NCBI GenBank assembly: GCA_948146395.1
Contig: OX411551.1
Span: 62,744,346 to 62,808,345, forward strand
Source: Fragum whitleyi
Taxonomy: Eukaryota > Mollusca > Bivalvia > Cardiida > Cardiidae
Direction of reading: 5' to 3'
DNA: 64,000 nt
A program made the position numbers and the translations under genes. Below, piece after piece: positions 47,901 through 50,639 of the stretch (positions within the stretch are counted from its first letter, which is position 1; each line of letters starts with the position of its first letter). Below the pieces are notes generated by a model. That model searched no databases. It was not told the DNA's origin and was given only the letters and a program-made list of their open reading frames with translations.

Positions 47901-50639
47901 CAAACTGCGCATAAAATGCGTATAATCGAGCAATTTGTGCTTGGAAAAATTTTGAACTGTTTAAAACCGGCAATCACACTCAACCCGTATCCGCATACAA
48001 TCACTTACAAAAACTGATGCTACATGAGTGAAACCCGTGGTATTTTCGCACATCACTGGCGAATCACGGACAAAGAAAATTTTATGCGCAATTCATGCCA
48101 TCATCATCAGTAATTTGTATGCAAGTGCAATGGGACTGTGACTTTACACACATTTGTGACATACCGGCAGAGTAATAACCCTTGGCTTGAGTGTAGTCTA
48201 TGAGATTGCACACATTAGATGACAATCAACAATGGCAGCAGGGCTCATGACTACAAAACTATTTTCAAACTCAACTGAGAATTTACTCAAACTTTGAACT
48301 TTGAATCATATTTGTTTATTGTTGCTTACTATATTTTAAGAGTTTAATTGTAAATTGATCATTTATTGAAAGGTTTAGCTATTCTTCTATTCAGGATGCA
48401 CTCTTTTTTTAAAATATTGAGACCAAAAGGCTACAGTATGGAAAATATCTTTCTTTCTTCCAAAATCAATCAACCTGAAAATTTGAAATTTCTGTGAACC
48501 AGAGAATTTTGAGAAAATAAGAAAACAATCTTCTCAACCAAAATACAACGCAACAGGGTCACCTAACTATAAAGTTATTAAATTTCTATTATATTATCTA
48601 AATTTCTATTACATTATCTACCTCTAGTCTACCAATTCATCTCGAGAGATCGTAAATGTCAACATTTTAATACTGTGTCACAAACTAATTCCATTAATTC
48701 AATTGTCAATCAGTCCACGTAATCCAGCTCAAAGAGAAACATTTATGATGCAAGATTAATTGTCTGGGATGTATCCGGAATATACACACATTTTTTGTCT
48801 CTTTTTGAGGTTTTGCACTTGATATGTATTCCCAAGGTTTTCATAAATGATGTTTGATCGTAAGCTGTCAAAGTAATACCTTAAGTTTTCTGCTGAAAAG
48901 CCCAGCTTATACAGCCAGGAGCGTAAAACTTTTGTAAGAGCCTATAATTTAACAAAAAGGCCCAAGAGGGCCTCTATCGTTCCACTGGCTTAAACATCAA
49001 GATTTGAAAGATCTATATTGAAAATAGAAGGAAATGAAGATTACCATCATTCGGAAGGAATTCTGACTTTTTCCAAATTGATACTTATATACAAGCTTTC
49101 AGAATATACCCTACTCACCCATTCATTACTGAGGAGACTCAAAATAAAGCCCACCCTGGCGCACCCATATTTATGGGCCAATCACAATTTCACAAACAAT
49201 TTTTGAAGAGGGTCATCAAAGGAACATTCTTGTAATTTAAGATTCATTTAAATTGGCCCAGTGGTTCAGGAGGAGATGTCGTTCAAAGATTTCAGGCTCC
49301 AAATAAGCCCTGACCTGCCATGCCCATATTTATGGGCCAATCAAAATTTTCGCGAACAATTTTTCATTGAAATTGGCCAAATGGTTTCAGAGAAGATGTT
49401 TTAAGAAAAAGTTAACAGACGGACGCAAGGACGCAAGCACTCATGATGGACACCAGGTCAAGACAATAGCCCTGCTTGACTTTGTCCAGTTGAGCTAAAG
49501 ACACTTACAATAGTTCTGCCCTAACCCCTCCAAGTCAGTTTTTTTCAGAAAATTACTGTCATCAAAAGCACTTTTGCTAATGCCCAGGAATCGATACTGT
49601 CTAAACACTTATCCAAAATGCACTGTTGAAATTTGACCTTAATGGATGACCTTGAACCATTTTGCCCATATAGGAATCAAGACATGGTTACCCCCCTTCA
49701 CCTAGTTTTTACAAGGTTCATATAGTAAAAGCTGGAGCTTCTTATAATGATTTACTGGTATTTTTCTCACCAGTACTAGACTTAAATCATTTCTTAATCT
49801 TTAGCTACCATGCCAGTAAGGTTTACGTATAACCTGATTGGTGGAAGAATGATGTCAGAGAGCTTTTTTGAAGGGGTATGCTCAATACTATTATAAGTGC
49901 CTATAAATATATAGGCATTTATAAAAGTATTGTGCTGACCCCTAGATTTGCTGCTGCTTGAGATCAAACCTACACATACAAAATTGAGATTGGAAGTCAG
50001 GGGCATGTTTTACTAAGCTTCTTACAAAAAAAAAATATTGTAAGTAAGACTCACAATTTGTTTTCATTTGTTGTTAGATTCTGTCTTGCAATATCTCATT
50101 GGAATCGTCTTTAGAAGACGTTTCCAATGAGATGATGCATGACTGAATTCAATATTTAGTCACTACTTAATGGACAGAACTTAAATTTTTAACTGACGCA
50201 AAAAATAATCGTGAGATGTTTAGTAAAACAGGCCCCTGGTCGTCATTTTTTGTGTAAGGCAAAAATCAAAGTTACTTCTACAGTAGTAACTAAATGCGAA
50301 TTTATGCCATGTATCATCCCATTAGAATAATCTTCTAAAGACGATTCCAATGAGATATTACAAGGCAGAGTACAATTTGAGATTTTGACTTACAATTACT
50401 TCTTTTAAAAGAAGTTAAGTAAAATGGGCCCCTGATGTACTACCACCCTTTACCTTGTCATCCACATCCGTGATATTCATAGCATAGAAGACATCATAGT
50501 TGAAGTAATCGCTCAACACCCGCCGTAGAATATCGAATGAAATATACGAGCGAGCATGTCCCATATGAGATGAATCGTAGACAGTTGGACCACAGCTGTA
50601 CCATAATACCTGCTTGCCATTTTGTGGCAAGAACACTTC
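5435..50639 (-). CDS. CARS1: Cytosolic cysteinyl-tRNA synthetase gene, 14 exons in window (partial at both ends)
   Basis: This gene encodes the class I enzyme that joins cysteine to tRNA-Cys with ATP in the cytosol. Fourteen exons, each bounded by AG and GT and with matching phases, join into one open frame of 1699 nt. In window-encoded residue numbers, the HIGH motif (HMGH) is at 25-28 and KMSKS at 364-368. The expected zinc ligands are C16 (CGPTVYD), C306 (WHIEC), H331 and E335 (FPHHDNE). The order and wording follow animal CARS1 throughout. Animal proteins of this family are about 750 residues; roughly the first 45 or more and the last 180 or so are missing here and probably lie beyond the window edges. 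The span is the exon envelope and includes introns. Identity is close to certain; individual exon borders are inferred from splice consensus and frame. Confidence 0.95.
5690..6000. repeat. Palindromic MITE family (GAGGTTGGGAG), copy 1
   Basis: A near-perfect palindrome spans about 5690-5830, with arms reading TTGTATGAGAAAAAATATCT and its complement and a centre near GAGGCTCTGCCGAGAC. A tail with ATAACTATGTGATAT follows to about 6000. The same palindrome plus tail recurs at 28556-28870, so both parts move or copy as one unit. Confidence 0.8.
6063..6125. repeat. Imperfect hairpin
   Basis: AACTACAGCTTA and TAAGCTGTAGTT flank a four-base centre, with partial pairing of the CAAAACATCATA arms outside. 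A similar half-site occurs near 42055. Function unknown. Confidence 0.5.
6366..6455. repeat. Hairpin MITE of the GGCTCAGTG...AACTGCC family
   Basis: A 90-bp near-perfect palindrome starts CTCACATGGATGGCTCAGTG and ends with its complement, with a loop around GATATGTTTAT. Its arms are shared with copies at 32324, 33911 and 63491. It lies in the intron between CARS1 exons 5435 and 7159. Confidence 0.85.
7159..7230 (-). CDS. CARS1: CARS1 exon ([16 protein letters not shown]...)
   Basis: This exon has 24 codons, phase 0 at both ends, from [10 protein letters not shown] to GTVMN. It continues KIFK of the previous exon as KIFKMFG, matching the conserved KIFGAV... of animal CARS1 followed by its variable glycine-rich linker. 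The acceptor is TATTTGCAG|ATGTTT and the donor ATGAAT|GTATGT. Confidence 0.85.
7363..7680. mobile_element. ACAAGAGC-type element
   Basis: It starts ACAAGAGCACTGCCTACAGG, contains GCAGGCGCTGGATAATGC and TGCCAAGTTTCATGAAGATA, and ends near CAACTGAGATAAAAAT. Related copies occur at 26004-26240 and 35755-36270. It carries no coding potential. Confidence 0.65.
7930..8009. repeat. Hairpin MITE, GGGGTCA subfamily
   Basis: ATCGAGGGGTCAATGCAACA pairs imperfectly with the right arm ending CCCCTTGAT around the core GCCTATATATTCATAGGC. The central GCCTATA...TATAGGC motif is shared with the GGCTCAG subfamily. A further degenerate member lies at 9303-9380. Confidence 0.75.
8135..8571. mobile_element. Dispersed element (GAGGATATTGAAT...), copy 1
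   Basis: Shared blocks include GAGGATATTGAATGAGTGGT, TTTTATCTGTTTTAGATGAC, AATTCGGTATT and TTATTCCACTAGTGTAATAA. The same blocks appear in reverse order and strand at 27365-27715, and part of them near 43315. It ends within a few bases of the CARS1 donor at 8571. Confidence 0.65.
8572..8720 (-). CDS. CARS1: CARS1 exon ([16 protein letters not shown]...)
   Basis: This exon is 149 nt: two bases complete Asp, then 49 codons follow in frame to YIFKIFK, ending in phase 0. It matches the [24 protein letters not shown]...LTHMLKIFG segment of human CARS1, part of the helical anticodon-binding domain. The acceptor is CTTTCAG|ATTCTG and the donor TTTAAG|GTAGGC. Confidence 0.9.
8898..9225 (-). mobile_element. 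tRNA-derived SINE with expanded (TCAA)n tail
   Basis: Read on the minus strand, a tRNA-like head (box B-like GGGTTTAATCCTACG near 9180) leads through a body ending GCATTAAACTCCATTCAATC. The tail has grown into about 80 bp of (TCAA)n/(GATT)n at 8898-8977. The body matches copies at 32875, 33419 and 35396. Confidence 0.75.
9801..12008. mobile_element. 2.2-kb DNA transposon remnant with long inverted ends
   Basis: ATGGGCCTTTCCGAAAA at the left is matched by its complement at the right (TTTTTCGGAAAGGCCCAT). Inner blocks also pair (GGGTAGCAAATTT near 9894 with its complement near 11930), so the inverted ends span over 100 bp with gaps. The outer 8-bp flanks TTAACCTA and TTACCTTA agree at six positions, which would fit a decayed 8-bp target duplication. 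No transposase frame is visible, so it is non-autonomous or dead. Confidence 0.75.
12399..12439 (-). CDS. CARS1: CARS1 microexon-sized segment ([13 protein letters not shown])
   Basis: This exon is 41 nt: one base completing lysine, 13 codons ([13 protein letters not shown]), and one base of the next codon. It fits between LNE-K and DSVDT exactly as NFYDKKTAIHKALCDNVDT does in human CARS1. The acceptor is TATTTCAG|ATTCTG and the donor ATGTG|GTGAGT. It is supported by phase match on both sides and the HEALC similarity. Being so short, it is less certain than the other exons. Confidence 0.8.
12487..14793. mobile_element. Tandem-core element A (155-bp units), interrupted
   Basis: It starts GTCCCCCACCGG (12489) and ends CCGGTGGGGGAC (14782), which are complementary. 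Six units of about 155 bp (GGCAATAACTCAAAAAGTGG, GAGATCTATAAGTGTAC, TTTGAAGTTGCTAGCAC) run from 12640 to 13560. A last unit and the GACGGACAGACGG microsatellite follow at 14604-14780. The gap between is filled by a second element. Confidence 0.8.
13570..14595. mobile_element. Tandem-core element B (167-bp units), nested in element A
   Basis: It starts GATATCCCCCGCC and ends in a poly-C run (14566-14582) and CGCGG after a short GACAGACAG microsatellite. About six units of roughly 167 bp share AATAGCGCGGAAACGAATAT and GTGCCAAGTTTCATTGAAAT. Element A sequence resumes directly after it, so this insertion is the younger one. Confidence 0.8.
14800..16240. other. Intronic stretch, mostly unassigned, with a hairpin at 15801-15880
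   Basis: No exon is recognised. The hairpin pairs CCGAACAAAGC with GCTTTGTTCGG and, outside that, TATCCGGTGG with CCACCGGATA. The section 15217-15470 is richer in CG and free of known repeats but has no splice-bounded frame that is recognised. Confidence 0.5.
16243..16466. repeat. MITE with ~45-bp inverted ends (CTACTGGT...CTCGCCA)
   Basis: The left end reads CTACTGGTCGGAGACCAATT and then CTCGCCAAGTACCAGTTC. The right end is its complement with only a few changes. The inner 130 bp is AT-rich and non-coding. Confidence 0.8.
17655..17842. repeat. MITE with CAGACTTCACGAAATA ends
   Basis: CAGACTTCACGAAATA at 17655 is inverted as TATTTCGTGAAGTCTG at 17827. Internal CTGGTAAAAA and GCCGGTCC words are repeated in both halves. 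Confidence 0.75.
18989..19401 (-). mobile_element. TRIM-like miniature LTR retroelement
   Basis: Two direct repeats (18989-19153 and 19255-19401) run TGTAA...TTACA or close to it and are near-identical apart from an 18-bp extra piece in the first. On the minus strand the 5' repeat is followed after two bases by TGGTGCCAGCGGTGGGATA, which looks like a primer-binding site. Its complement ends CCCACCGCTGGCACCA, like a tRNA-Leu 3' end (recalled, one mismatch). A purine-rich GGAGAGTAA precedes the other repeat. CAAA abuts both outer ends as a likely 4-5 bp target duplication. The internal part is only about 100 bp with no genes, so it would depend on another element's enzymes. Confidence 0.8.
20959..21204. 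repeat. TTAA-flanked MITE (CCCTTGTC family), copy 1
   Basis: It starts TAACCCTTGTCAGGCT and ends TTCAGCATGACAAGGGTTAA. Inside is ATCAGACTGCACATATGTGC followed by GATGTTTGTCTATA. Other copies are at 39209, 44869 and 57217. TTAA borders with CCC-type ends are a piggyBac-like signature. Confidence 0.8.
21480..22150. repeat. Tandem repeats related to 55860-57056, opposite orientation
   Basis: Four units of about 150-170 bp share GATGAAAAATATGTCTTTTA, GGTGGAGGTCAT and GGAAACTTTGAAAATCATTT. These are complements of the unit in the element at 55856-57056, so the two are inverted copies of one family. Confidence 0.75.
22151..24078. other. Intronic stretch with decayed repeats
   Basis: No exon is recognised. 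The plus-strand frame at 23198-23437 ([11 protein letters not shown]...) comes from two imperfect ~125-bp repeats (CAATGAAACTTTGCCAGAAT and AATGAAACTTGGCCAAAATG), not from a known protein. Confidence 0.5.
24079..24293. repeat. MITE family with GAGCC...CCAACAATT ends, copy 1
   Basis: The left end TGAGCC...ACATTTCCAACAATTT pairs with the right end AAATTGTTGGAAAT...AGGCTCA. Both outer sides are TTA-rich. Copies 2 and 3 are at 30310-30552 and 45414-45647; all contain a GTCAG...CTGTGCA...AGTCTGACC inner hairpin. Confidence 0.8.
25252..25352 (-). CDS. CARS1: CARS1 exon ([12 protein letters not shown]...)
   Basis: This exon has 33 codons plus two bases, from [10 protein letters not shown] to EEVALNE and then AA of a split lysine codon. 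It aligns with human EFFLNVKDI...FEKWGEEEAELN, the start of the helical anticodon-side domain. The acceptor is TATTGCAG|GAATTT and the donor TGAAAA|GTGAGT. A 12.8-kb intron follows, the longest in the recognised gene. Confidence 0.9.
26004..26430. mobile_element. ACAAGAGC-type fragment and CTCTAAACAATCAT palindrome
   Basis: 26004-26240 matches the element at 7363 (GGTGCAAGGCTTAGCTGCAG, TGCCAAGTTTCATGAAGATA). Directly after it lies a piece with ATCCTCTAAACAAT and its complement ATTGTTTAGAGGA, shared with 9430-9610, 53930-54020 and 54600-54690. Confidence 0.6.
26544..26777 (-). CDS. CARS1: CARS1 exon with the KMSKS loop
   Basis: This exon has 78 codons, phase 0 at both ends, from [10 protein letters not shown] to LKYEKLIT. 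It contains [11 protein letters not shown], the mobile class I KMSKS loop that closes on ATP, and then [19 protein letters not shown], nearly identical to other animal CARS1 proteins. The acceptor is CTGTTTCAG|GCATGT and the donor ATAACG|GTAAGT. It is the longest exon in the window. Confidence 0.97.
27077..27346. repeat. 142-bp direct tandem duplication
   Basis: GCAAATATAAGGGCTGTGGA begins at 27077 and again at 27219. The two units are about 90% alike, through to AATCTTCTAATGC. It lies in a CARS1 intron and is not exon-derived as far as can be seen. Confidence 0.85.
27365..27715. mobile_element. Dispersed element (GAGGATATTGA...), inverted copy 2
   Basis: This is the reverse-strand counterpart of 8135-8571, sharing GAATAACCCCGTTGAATATT-type ends, TTATTACACTAGTGGAATAA, TTTTTATCTGTTTATAGATG and CAATATCCTCTATAT. 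Confidence 0.65.
28556..28870. repeat. Palindromic MITE family (GAGGTTGGGAG), copy 2
   Basis: It shares the palindrome and the ~170-bp tail of the copy at 5690 in the same orientation. It ends about 30 bp from the donor of the zinc-ligand exon. A half-copy of the GGCTCAG hairpin (CAGTTTCACACTGAGCCATC) lies just before it near 28480. Confidence 0.8.
28901..29029 (-). CDS. CARS1: CARS1 exon with zinc ligands ([16 protein letters not shown])
   Basis: This exon has 43 codons, phase 0 at both ends, from [10 protein letters not shown] to DNELAQAE. It carries three of the four residues that bind the active-site zinc recognising the cysteine thiol: Cys in WHIEC and His and Glu in FPHHDNE. The donor is GCAGAG|GTTGGT. 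Its acceptor (CTTTATAG|GGC) is weak in pyrimidines, and two upstream partial copies supply further GGCAGACC acceptors, one with a better tract. Only this copy continues into FPHHDNE. Confidence 0.95.
29030..29268 (-). repeat. Two ~118-bp partial copies of the zinc-ligand exon, upstream of it
   Basis: GGTCTGCCCT landmarks at 29022 (real exon), 29140 and 29257 give a period of 117-118 bp. Each copy holds the first ~90 nt of the exon ([20 protein letters not shown]...) joined to the intron tail TTATATCTTTATAG at the same point (after CTCAAATT). The most upstream copy has one base fewer in the HTGG stretch and ends at a stop soon after. Its acceptor differs (TTTCTTTCTCAG). Confidence 0.92.
29334..29511. 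mobile_element. Short ACAAGAGC element with ACGG microsatellite
   Basis: It starts ACAAGAGCTGTCACTGTAAG, has ATGCCCCCGA near 29370 complementary to TCGGGGGCAT near 29498, and holds (GGAC)n at 29410-29472. It is a small, single-core version of the tandem-core elements. Confidence 0.75.
29806..29918 (-). CDS. CARS1: CARS1 exon ([17 protein letters not shown]...)
   Basis: This exon is 113 nt: two bases finish a split glycine codon, then 37 codons end in phase 0. It encodes the strongly conserved [18 protein letters not shown] and WDSPWGK, part of the active-site region that leads into the GRPGWHIEC motif of the next exon. The acceptor is CATGTTTCAG|GTGAAT and the donor GGAAAG|GTATGT. Confidence 0.96.
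30005..30233. repeat. TTAA-flanked MITE (CCCTTTGCTGTTT family), copy 1
   Basis: TTAACCCTTTGCTGTTTAA at the left and ACATGAAAGGGTTAA at the right. An inner hairpin (AATTGCTTCTGACAAGCAATT) sits within AAGAAG/CTTCTT arms. Copies lie at 37088-37304 and, inverted, 35925-36152; a core fragment is at 37837-37890. Confidence 0.85.
30310..30552. repeat. MITE family with GAGCC...CCAACAATT ends, copy 2
   Basis: TGAGCCTGTATGTGACATTT and CCAACAATT at the left; AATTGTTGGAATTCTCACGA and GGCTCAT at the right. Inner GTCAGACTGTGCGGATGCAC resembles the other copies. Confidence 0.75.
30830..30951 (-). CDS. CARS1: CARS1 exon ([14 protein letters not shown]...)
   Basis: This exon is 122 nt. Its first base completes a split glycine codon, 40 codons follow, and one base of the next split glycine codon ends it. 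It covers [10 protein letters not shown] to ALKEGE, matching [14 protein letters not shown] and the EGEG turn of human CARS1. The acceptor is TATTCACAG|ATACGA and the donor GGAGAAG|GTTAGT. Confidence 0.95.
31555..31645. repeat. Long hairpin (GTGCAAACAGTTTGCCAATTA)
   Basis: TGCAAACAGTTTGCCAATTA is inverted as TAATTGGCAAACAGTTTGCA across a spacer that itself pairs (GCTTTGCA/TGCAAAGC). It lies 150 bp from the CARS1 exon at 31797, on its donor side. Confidence 0.8.
31797..31885 (-). CDS. CARS1: CARS1 exon ([20 protein letters not shown]...)
   Basis: This exon has 29 codons plus two bases, starting in phase 0. It reads [10 protein letters not shown] to INNGY and then the first two bases of a split glycine codon. 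It is almost identical in kind to the human [18 protein letters not shown] segment of the catalytic domain. The acceptor is TTCACCAG|GTGCTT and the donor ATATGG|GTAATT. No tandem copies flank it. Confidence 0.95.
32324..32383. repeat. Perfect 60-bp hairpin, GGCTCAG family
   Basis: Two fully complementary 27-base arms (starting CAGCGCGAAACAGTTG) flank the six-base loop AAACAT. It is the best preserved member of the family in the window. Confidence 0.9.
32875..33112 (-). mobile_element. tRNA-derived SINE
   Basis: The minus strand from about 33112 has box A-like TGCAGTTGGTAGCACATC and box B GGGTTTGATTCCC, then a body ending near the GCAGTGTTTACCCCATTC area. It lacks a clear tail repeat. Confidence 0.75.
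33419..33692 (-). mobile_element. tRNA-derived SINE with (TCAA)n tail
   Basis: It shares the body of the copies at 8975 and 32875. The tRNA-like head is at the right (AGTTAGTAGCACATCGGACT on the minus strand) and a short (TTGA)n tail lies at 33419-33437. A GGCTCAG hairpin lies 220 bp further right. Confidence 0.75.
33911..33978. repeat. GGCTCAG-family hairpin with possible ATCAATA target duplication
   Basis: GCTCAGCGTGAAACAGTTGT pairs with the right arm ending CTGAACC, around GCCTATATGTTTAAAGGC. ATCAATA occurs directly on the left and directly on the right. Confidence 0.8.
34422..35242. mobile_element. Tandem-core element C (~156-bp units)
   Basis: It starts AACAAGAGCTATGTCGGACA with CCCCCGCCG, and ends CGGCGGGGGATA. 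Four units share AACAAAGGGCAATAACTC and GATATGCTCCGGACAAA. A GACGGAATGACAGAATGATG tract replaces a clean ACGG run. Its units resemble those of element A at 12640. Confidence 0.8.
35396..35668 (-). mobile_element. tRNA-derived SINE
   Basis: The head on the minus strand includes GGGTTCGATCCCCGGAGG (box B) near 35615-35595. The body carries the same GGAGCACCTAACGATGGATT block as the other copies, and TTTGTTTGAATGGG forms the tail at the left. Confidence 0.75.
35755..36270. mobile_element. ACAAGAGC-type element split by a TTAA MITE
   Basis: 35755-35924 and 36153-36270 together match the element at 7363, including TTTCATGAAGATATCT and then AACAAGGTTAAAATTTGTCA. The 228 bp between (35925-36152) is an inverted copy of the CCCTTTGCTGTTT MITE, so the MITE inserted into this older element. 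Confidence 0.75.
36700..37060. other. Two decayed ACAAGAGC-type fragments
   Basis: ACAAGAGCACAGCATGTAAA at 36702 and AACAAGAGCAATGCCCATTG at 36789 each open a fragment; TGCCAAGTTTCAAGTGAGAG follows. Non-coding. Confidence 0.5.
37088..37304. repeat. TTAA-flanked MITE (CCCTTTGCTGTTT family), copy 2
   Basis: TTAACCCTTTGCTGTTTAAT at the left and AACAGGAAGGGTTAA at the right, with the same TTGCTTATGACAAGCAA inner hairpin as at 30005. Confidence 0.85.
37975..38323. repeat. Foldback element with GGTTATCTCCCTT ends
   Basis: GGTTATCTCCCTT at the left is inverted as AAGGGAGATAAC at the right. Inner TTGGGTTTTATCC pairs with GGATAAAATCCAA. A poly-C run follows at 38391-38417. Confidence 0.7.
38430..39208. 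other. AT-rich intron stretch
   Basis: Apart from a half-copy of the GGCTCAG hairpin at 38805-38850 (GGCAGTTATAACTGTTATGT), no structure or coding signal is seen. Confidence 0.5.
39209..39436. repeat. TTAA MITE (CCCTTGTC family), decayed copy 2
   Basis: TTAATCCTTGTCAGGCTAAA at the left, AGCATAACAAGAGTTGG at the right, with CAGACTGCACATATGTGC inside. It ends 25 bp before the 49-bp donor-edge repeats. Confidence 0.75.
39461..39600 (-). repeat. Three 49-bp tandem units containing the CARS1 exon donor edge
   Basis: Units starting at 39461, 39510 and 39559 share TCCACAGCTAATCAG and so on (plus strand). Each is preceded or followed by ACTTACATTTAAGCC, which on the minus strand is the exon's last bases plus its donor (GGCTTAAAT|GTAAGT). 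The donor of the real exon at 39601 is the first in gene direction, and two nearly identical donor copies follow inside the intron. Confidence 0.9.
39601..39741 (-). CDS. CARS1: CARS1 exon with tandem copies of both of its edges ([15 protein letters not shown]...)
   Basis: This exon has 47 codons, phase 0 at both ends, from [10 protein letters not shown] to NDMEGLN. It matches the human stretch around KDLLSDWLD...VTDNSIFSKL...DMEALN. The acceptor is TATTACAG|AATTTG and the donor TTAAAT|GTAAGT. It is the only full-length copy: upstream lie about 15 tandem copies of its first ~95 nt with the intron tail, and downstream lie two more copies of its donor edge. It is chosen as the real exon because it alone continues into [13 protein letters not shown] and a donor in the right phase. 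Confidence 0.94.
39742..41500 (-). repeat. Array of ~15 partial exon copies, 120-bp period, upstream of CARS1 exon 39601-39741
   Basis: Sixteen landmarks of the type CTCCATGGAGACCATCC (plus strand) lie about 120 bp apart, the first inside the real exon near 39687 and the others near 39808, 39925, 40045, 40165, 40285, 40406, 40526, 40646, 40766, 40853, 40966, 41088, 41206, 41327 and 41433. Each copy holds the last ~25 nt of the intron, including an acceptor-like TTACTGTTACAG, and the first ~95 nt of the exon (up to SIFSKLS). None has the exon's 3' part or a donor. Copies differ by scattered substitutions and small indels; the copy near 40853 is shortened. Read from the acceptor, a typical copy keeps the [20 protein letters not shown] frame and then stops within the next unit. 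Confidence 0.93.
41501..42560. other. Intron stretch without recognised content
   Basis: Nothing is recognised beyond a half hairpin near 42055 (AACTACAGCTTCCATTAGCT). It lies between the exon-edge array and exon 42561. Confidence 0.5.
42561..42701 (-). CDS. CARS1: CARS1 exon of the eukaryote-specific insertion ([14 protein letters not shown]...)
   Basis: This exon has 47 codons, phase 0 at both ends, from [10 protein letters not shown] to DMDQAKQ. It corresponds to the variable, charged helical insertion of eukaryotic CARS1 (human: PFSVKLNETTDPDK...). The acceptor is CTCCTTCAG|CCATTT and the donor AAACAG|GTTTAG. Conservation is weaker here than in the catalytic core, as is usual for this part, but the TDPDK landmark and the phases agree. 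Confidence 0.9.
42740..43182. mobile_element. Decayed inverted-repeat element with a SINE inserted
   Basis: AGAGCGACCAC and AAGCAGCCATT at the left have rough complements GTGGTCACTTAAT and GCGGCCATTCTC on the right. The SINE fragment at 43035-43107 sits inside it. Confidence 0.5.
43035..43107 (+). mobile_element. 5'-truncated SINE with 14-bp target duplication
   Basis: The fragment ends GCGTTAAACCCGATCAAACA with a (CAAA)n tail and is flanked on both sides by the identical ACTAAGCGGCCATT (43021-43034 and 43108-43121). It matches the 3' part of the SINEs at 33419 and 35396. This confirms their orientation and that the TTGA/CAAA runs are SINE tails. Confidence 0.85.
43190..44868. other. Intron stretch with minor repeat fragments
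   Basis: Part of the GAGGATATTGA-type element lies near 43315-43415, and degenerate GGCTCAG hairpin halves lie near 43975 and 44325. The plus-strand frame at 43680-43952 has no recognisable domain or clear splice borders. Confidence 0.45.
44869..45121. repeat. TTAA-flanked MITE (CCCTTGTC family), copy 3
   Basis: TTAACCCTTGTCCTGCTGAA at the left and TTCAGCATGACAAGGGTTAA at the right are complementary apart from one or two bases, with TTAA on both sides. This is the best preserved copy. Confidence 0.88.
45195..45285. repeat. GGGGTCA-subfamily hairpin, degenerate
   Basis: GGGGTCAGCCCAATACTG at the left and TACTGAACC at the right surround AGCATCTATAAATGTATAGG. The arms pair only in part. Confidence 0.6.
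45414..45647. repeat. MITE family with GAGCC...CCAACAATT ends, copy 3
   Basis: The left end is diverged (TGAAGCTGTGAGTGAG, TTCAACAATT); the right end CAAATTGTTGGAAATGTCAG and GGCTCAT is intact. It ends about 90 bp before the exon-derived array at 45735. Confidence 0.75.
45735..46289 (-). repeat. About seven ~80-bp partial exon copies downstream of CARS1 exon 46290-46388
   Basis: Repeated blocks read, on the minus strand, TTGTATATTG...AGCAATATACAGCAGAAAATAAA...GAAGAAATGAGTCAAGAT...GCCACAGCCATT. They correspond to the exon's 3' half ([22 protein letters not shown]) followed by its donor-like GTTTGTA. They contain frame breaks and stops and lack the exon's 5' part and acceptor. Spacing varies around 75-85 bp. 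The intact exon is the most upstream unit. Confidence 0.85.
46290..46388 (-). CDS. CARS1: CARS1 exon after the HIGH region ([14 protein letters not shown]...)
   Basis: This exon has 33 codons, phase 0 at both ends, from [10 protein letters not shown] to IATAIK, matching the helix that follows NITDxDDK in animal CARS1. The acceptor is TTCAACAG|ATAATT and the donor ATTAAG|GTTTGT. About seven decayed tandem copies of its 3' part lie directly downstream (45735-46289). Only this copy has both splice edges and an open frame in phase with its neighbours. Confidence 0.93.
46528..47487. mobile_element. 960-bp TTAA-flanked DNA element
   Basis: TTAAGGATGTTCGC at the left and GCGGACGTCCTTAA at the right are inverted, with TTAA as both border and likely target site. 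The inside is AT-rich with no transposase. It lies about 140 bp upstream of CARS1 exon 46290. Confidence 0.7.
47492..48099. repeat. CG-rich foldback element
   Basis: CATGCATAAAATTGTTTT near 47501 pairs with AAAATTTTATGCGCAATTCATG near 48077. The inside has many GTGCG, TGCGCA and CACTTACAAAC words on both strands that could pair across the centre. It follows the previous element after only four bases. Confidence 0.6.
48960..49500. mobile_element. Tandem-core element D
   Basis: It begins AAAGGCCCAAGAGGGCCTCT and ends CAGTTGAGCTAAAG after GACGGACGCAAGGACGCAAG. Two ~155-bp units share TTTATGGGCCAATCA and AATTGGCCCAGTGGTTCAGG-type words. Related to 55205-57056. Confidence 0.65.
49735..50000. mobile_element. 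Decayed SINE body with a hairpin MITE inside
   Basis: The flanking parts (TTTTCTCACCAGTACTAGAC; TTGCTGCTTGAGATCAAACC) match SINE sequence seen at 33419. The GGGGTCA-type hairpin at 49872-49943 (core GCCTATAAATATATAGGC) sits between them. Confidence 0.6.
49995..50435. repeat. Two copies of a TTTTACTAA-end MITE next to the HIGH exon
   Basis: CAGGGGCATGTTTTACTAAG opens the first; TTAGTAAAACAGGCCCCTGG at 50221 is its inverted end and also opens the second, which ends AAAATGGGCCCCTGA at 50435. Both contain CATTGGAATCGTCT/AGACG-type inner inverted repeats. A third, decayed copy lies at 50800-51010. Confidence 0.7.
50454..50639 (-). CDS. CARS1: CARS1 exon: nucleotide-binding HIGH motif and first zinc cysteine
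   Basis: This exon has 62 codons, phase 0 at both ends, from [10 protein letters not shown] to NITDVDDK. It contains CGPTVYD, whose Cys is the first zinc ligand, and [18 protein letters not shown], the class I HIGH signature that binds ATP. The acceptor reads ATTTTCAG|GAAG and the donor GACAAG|GTAAAG. It begins the Rossmann fold. It is the most 5' exon recognised; the preceding exon, which should encode a YNSLTR-like stretch, was not found to its right within the window. Confidence 0.95.
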
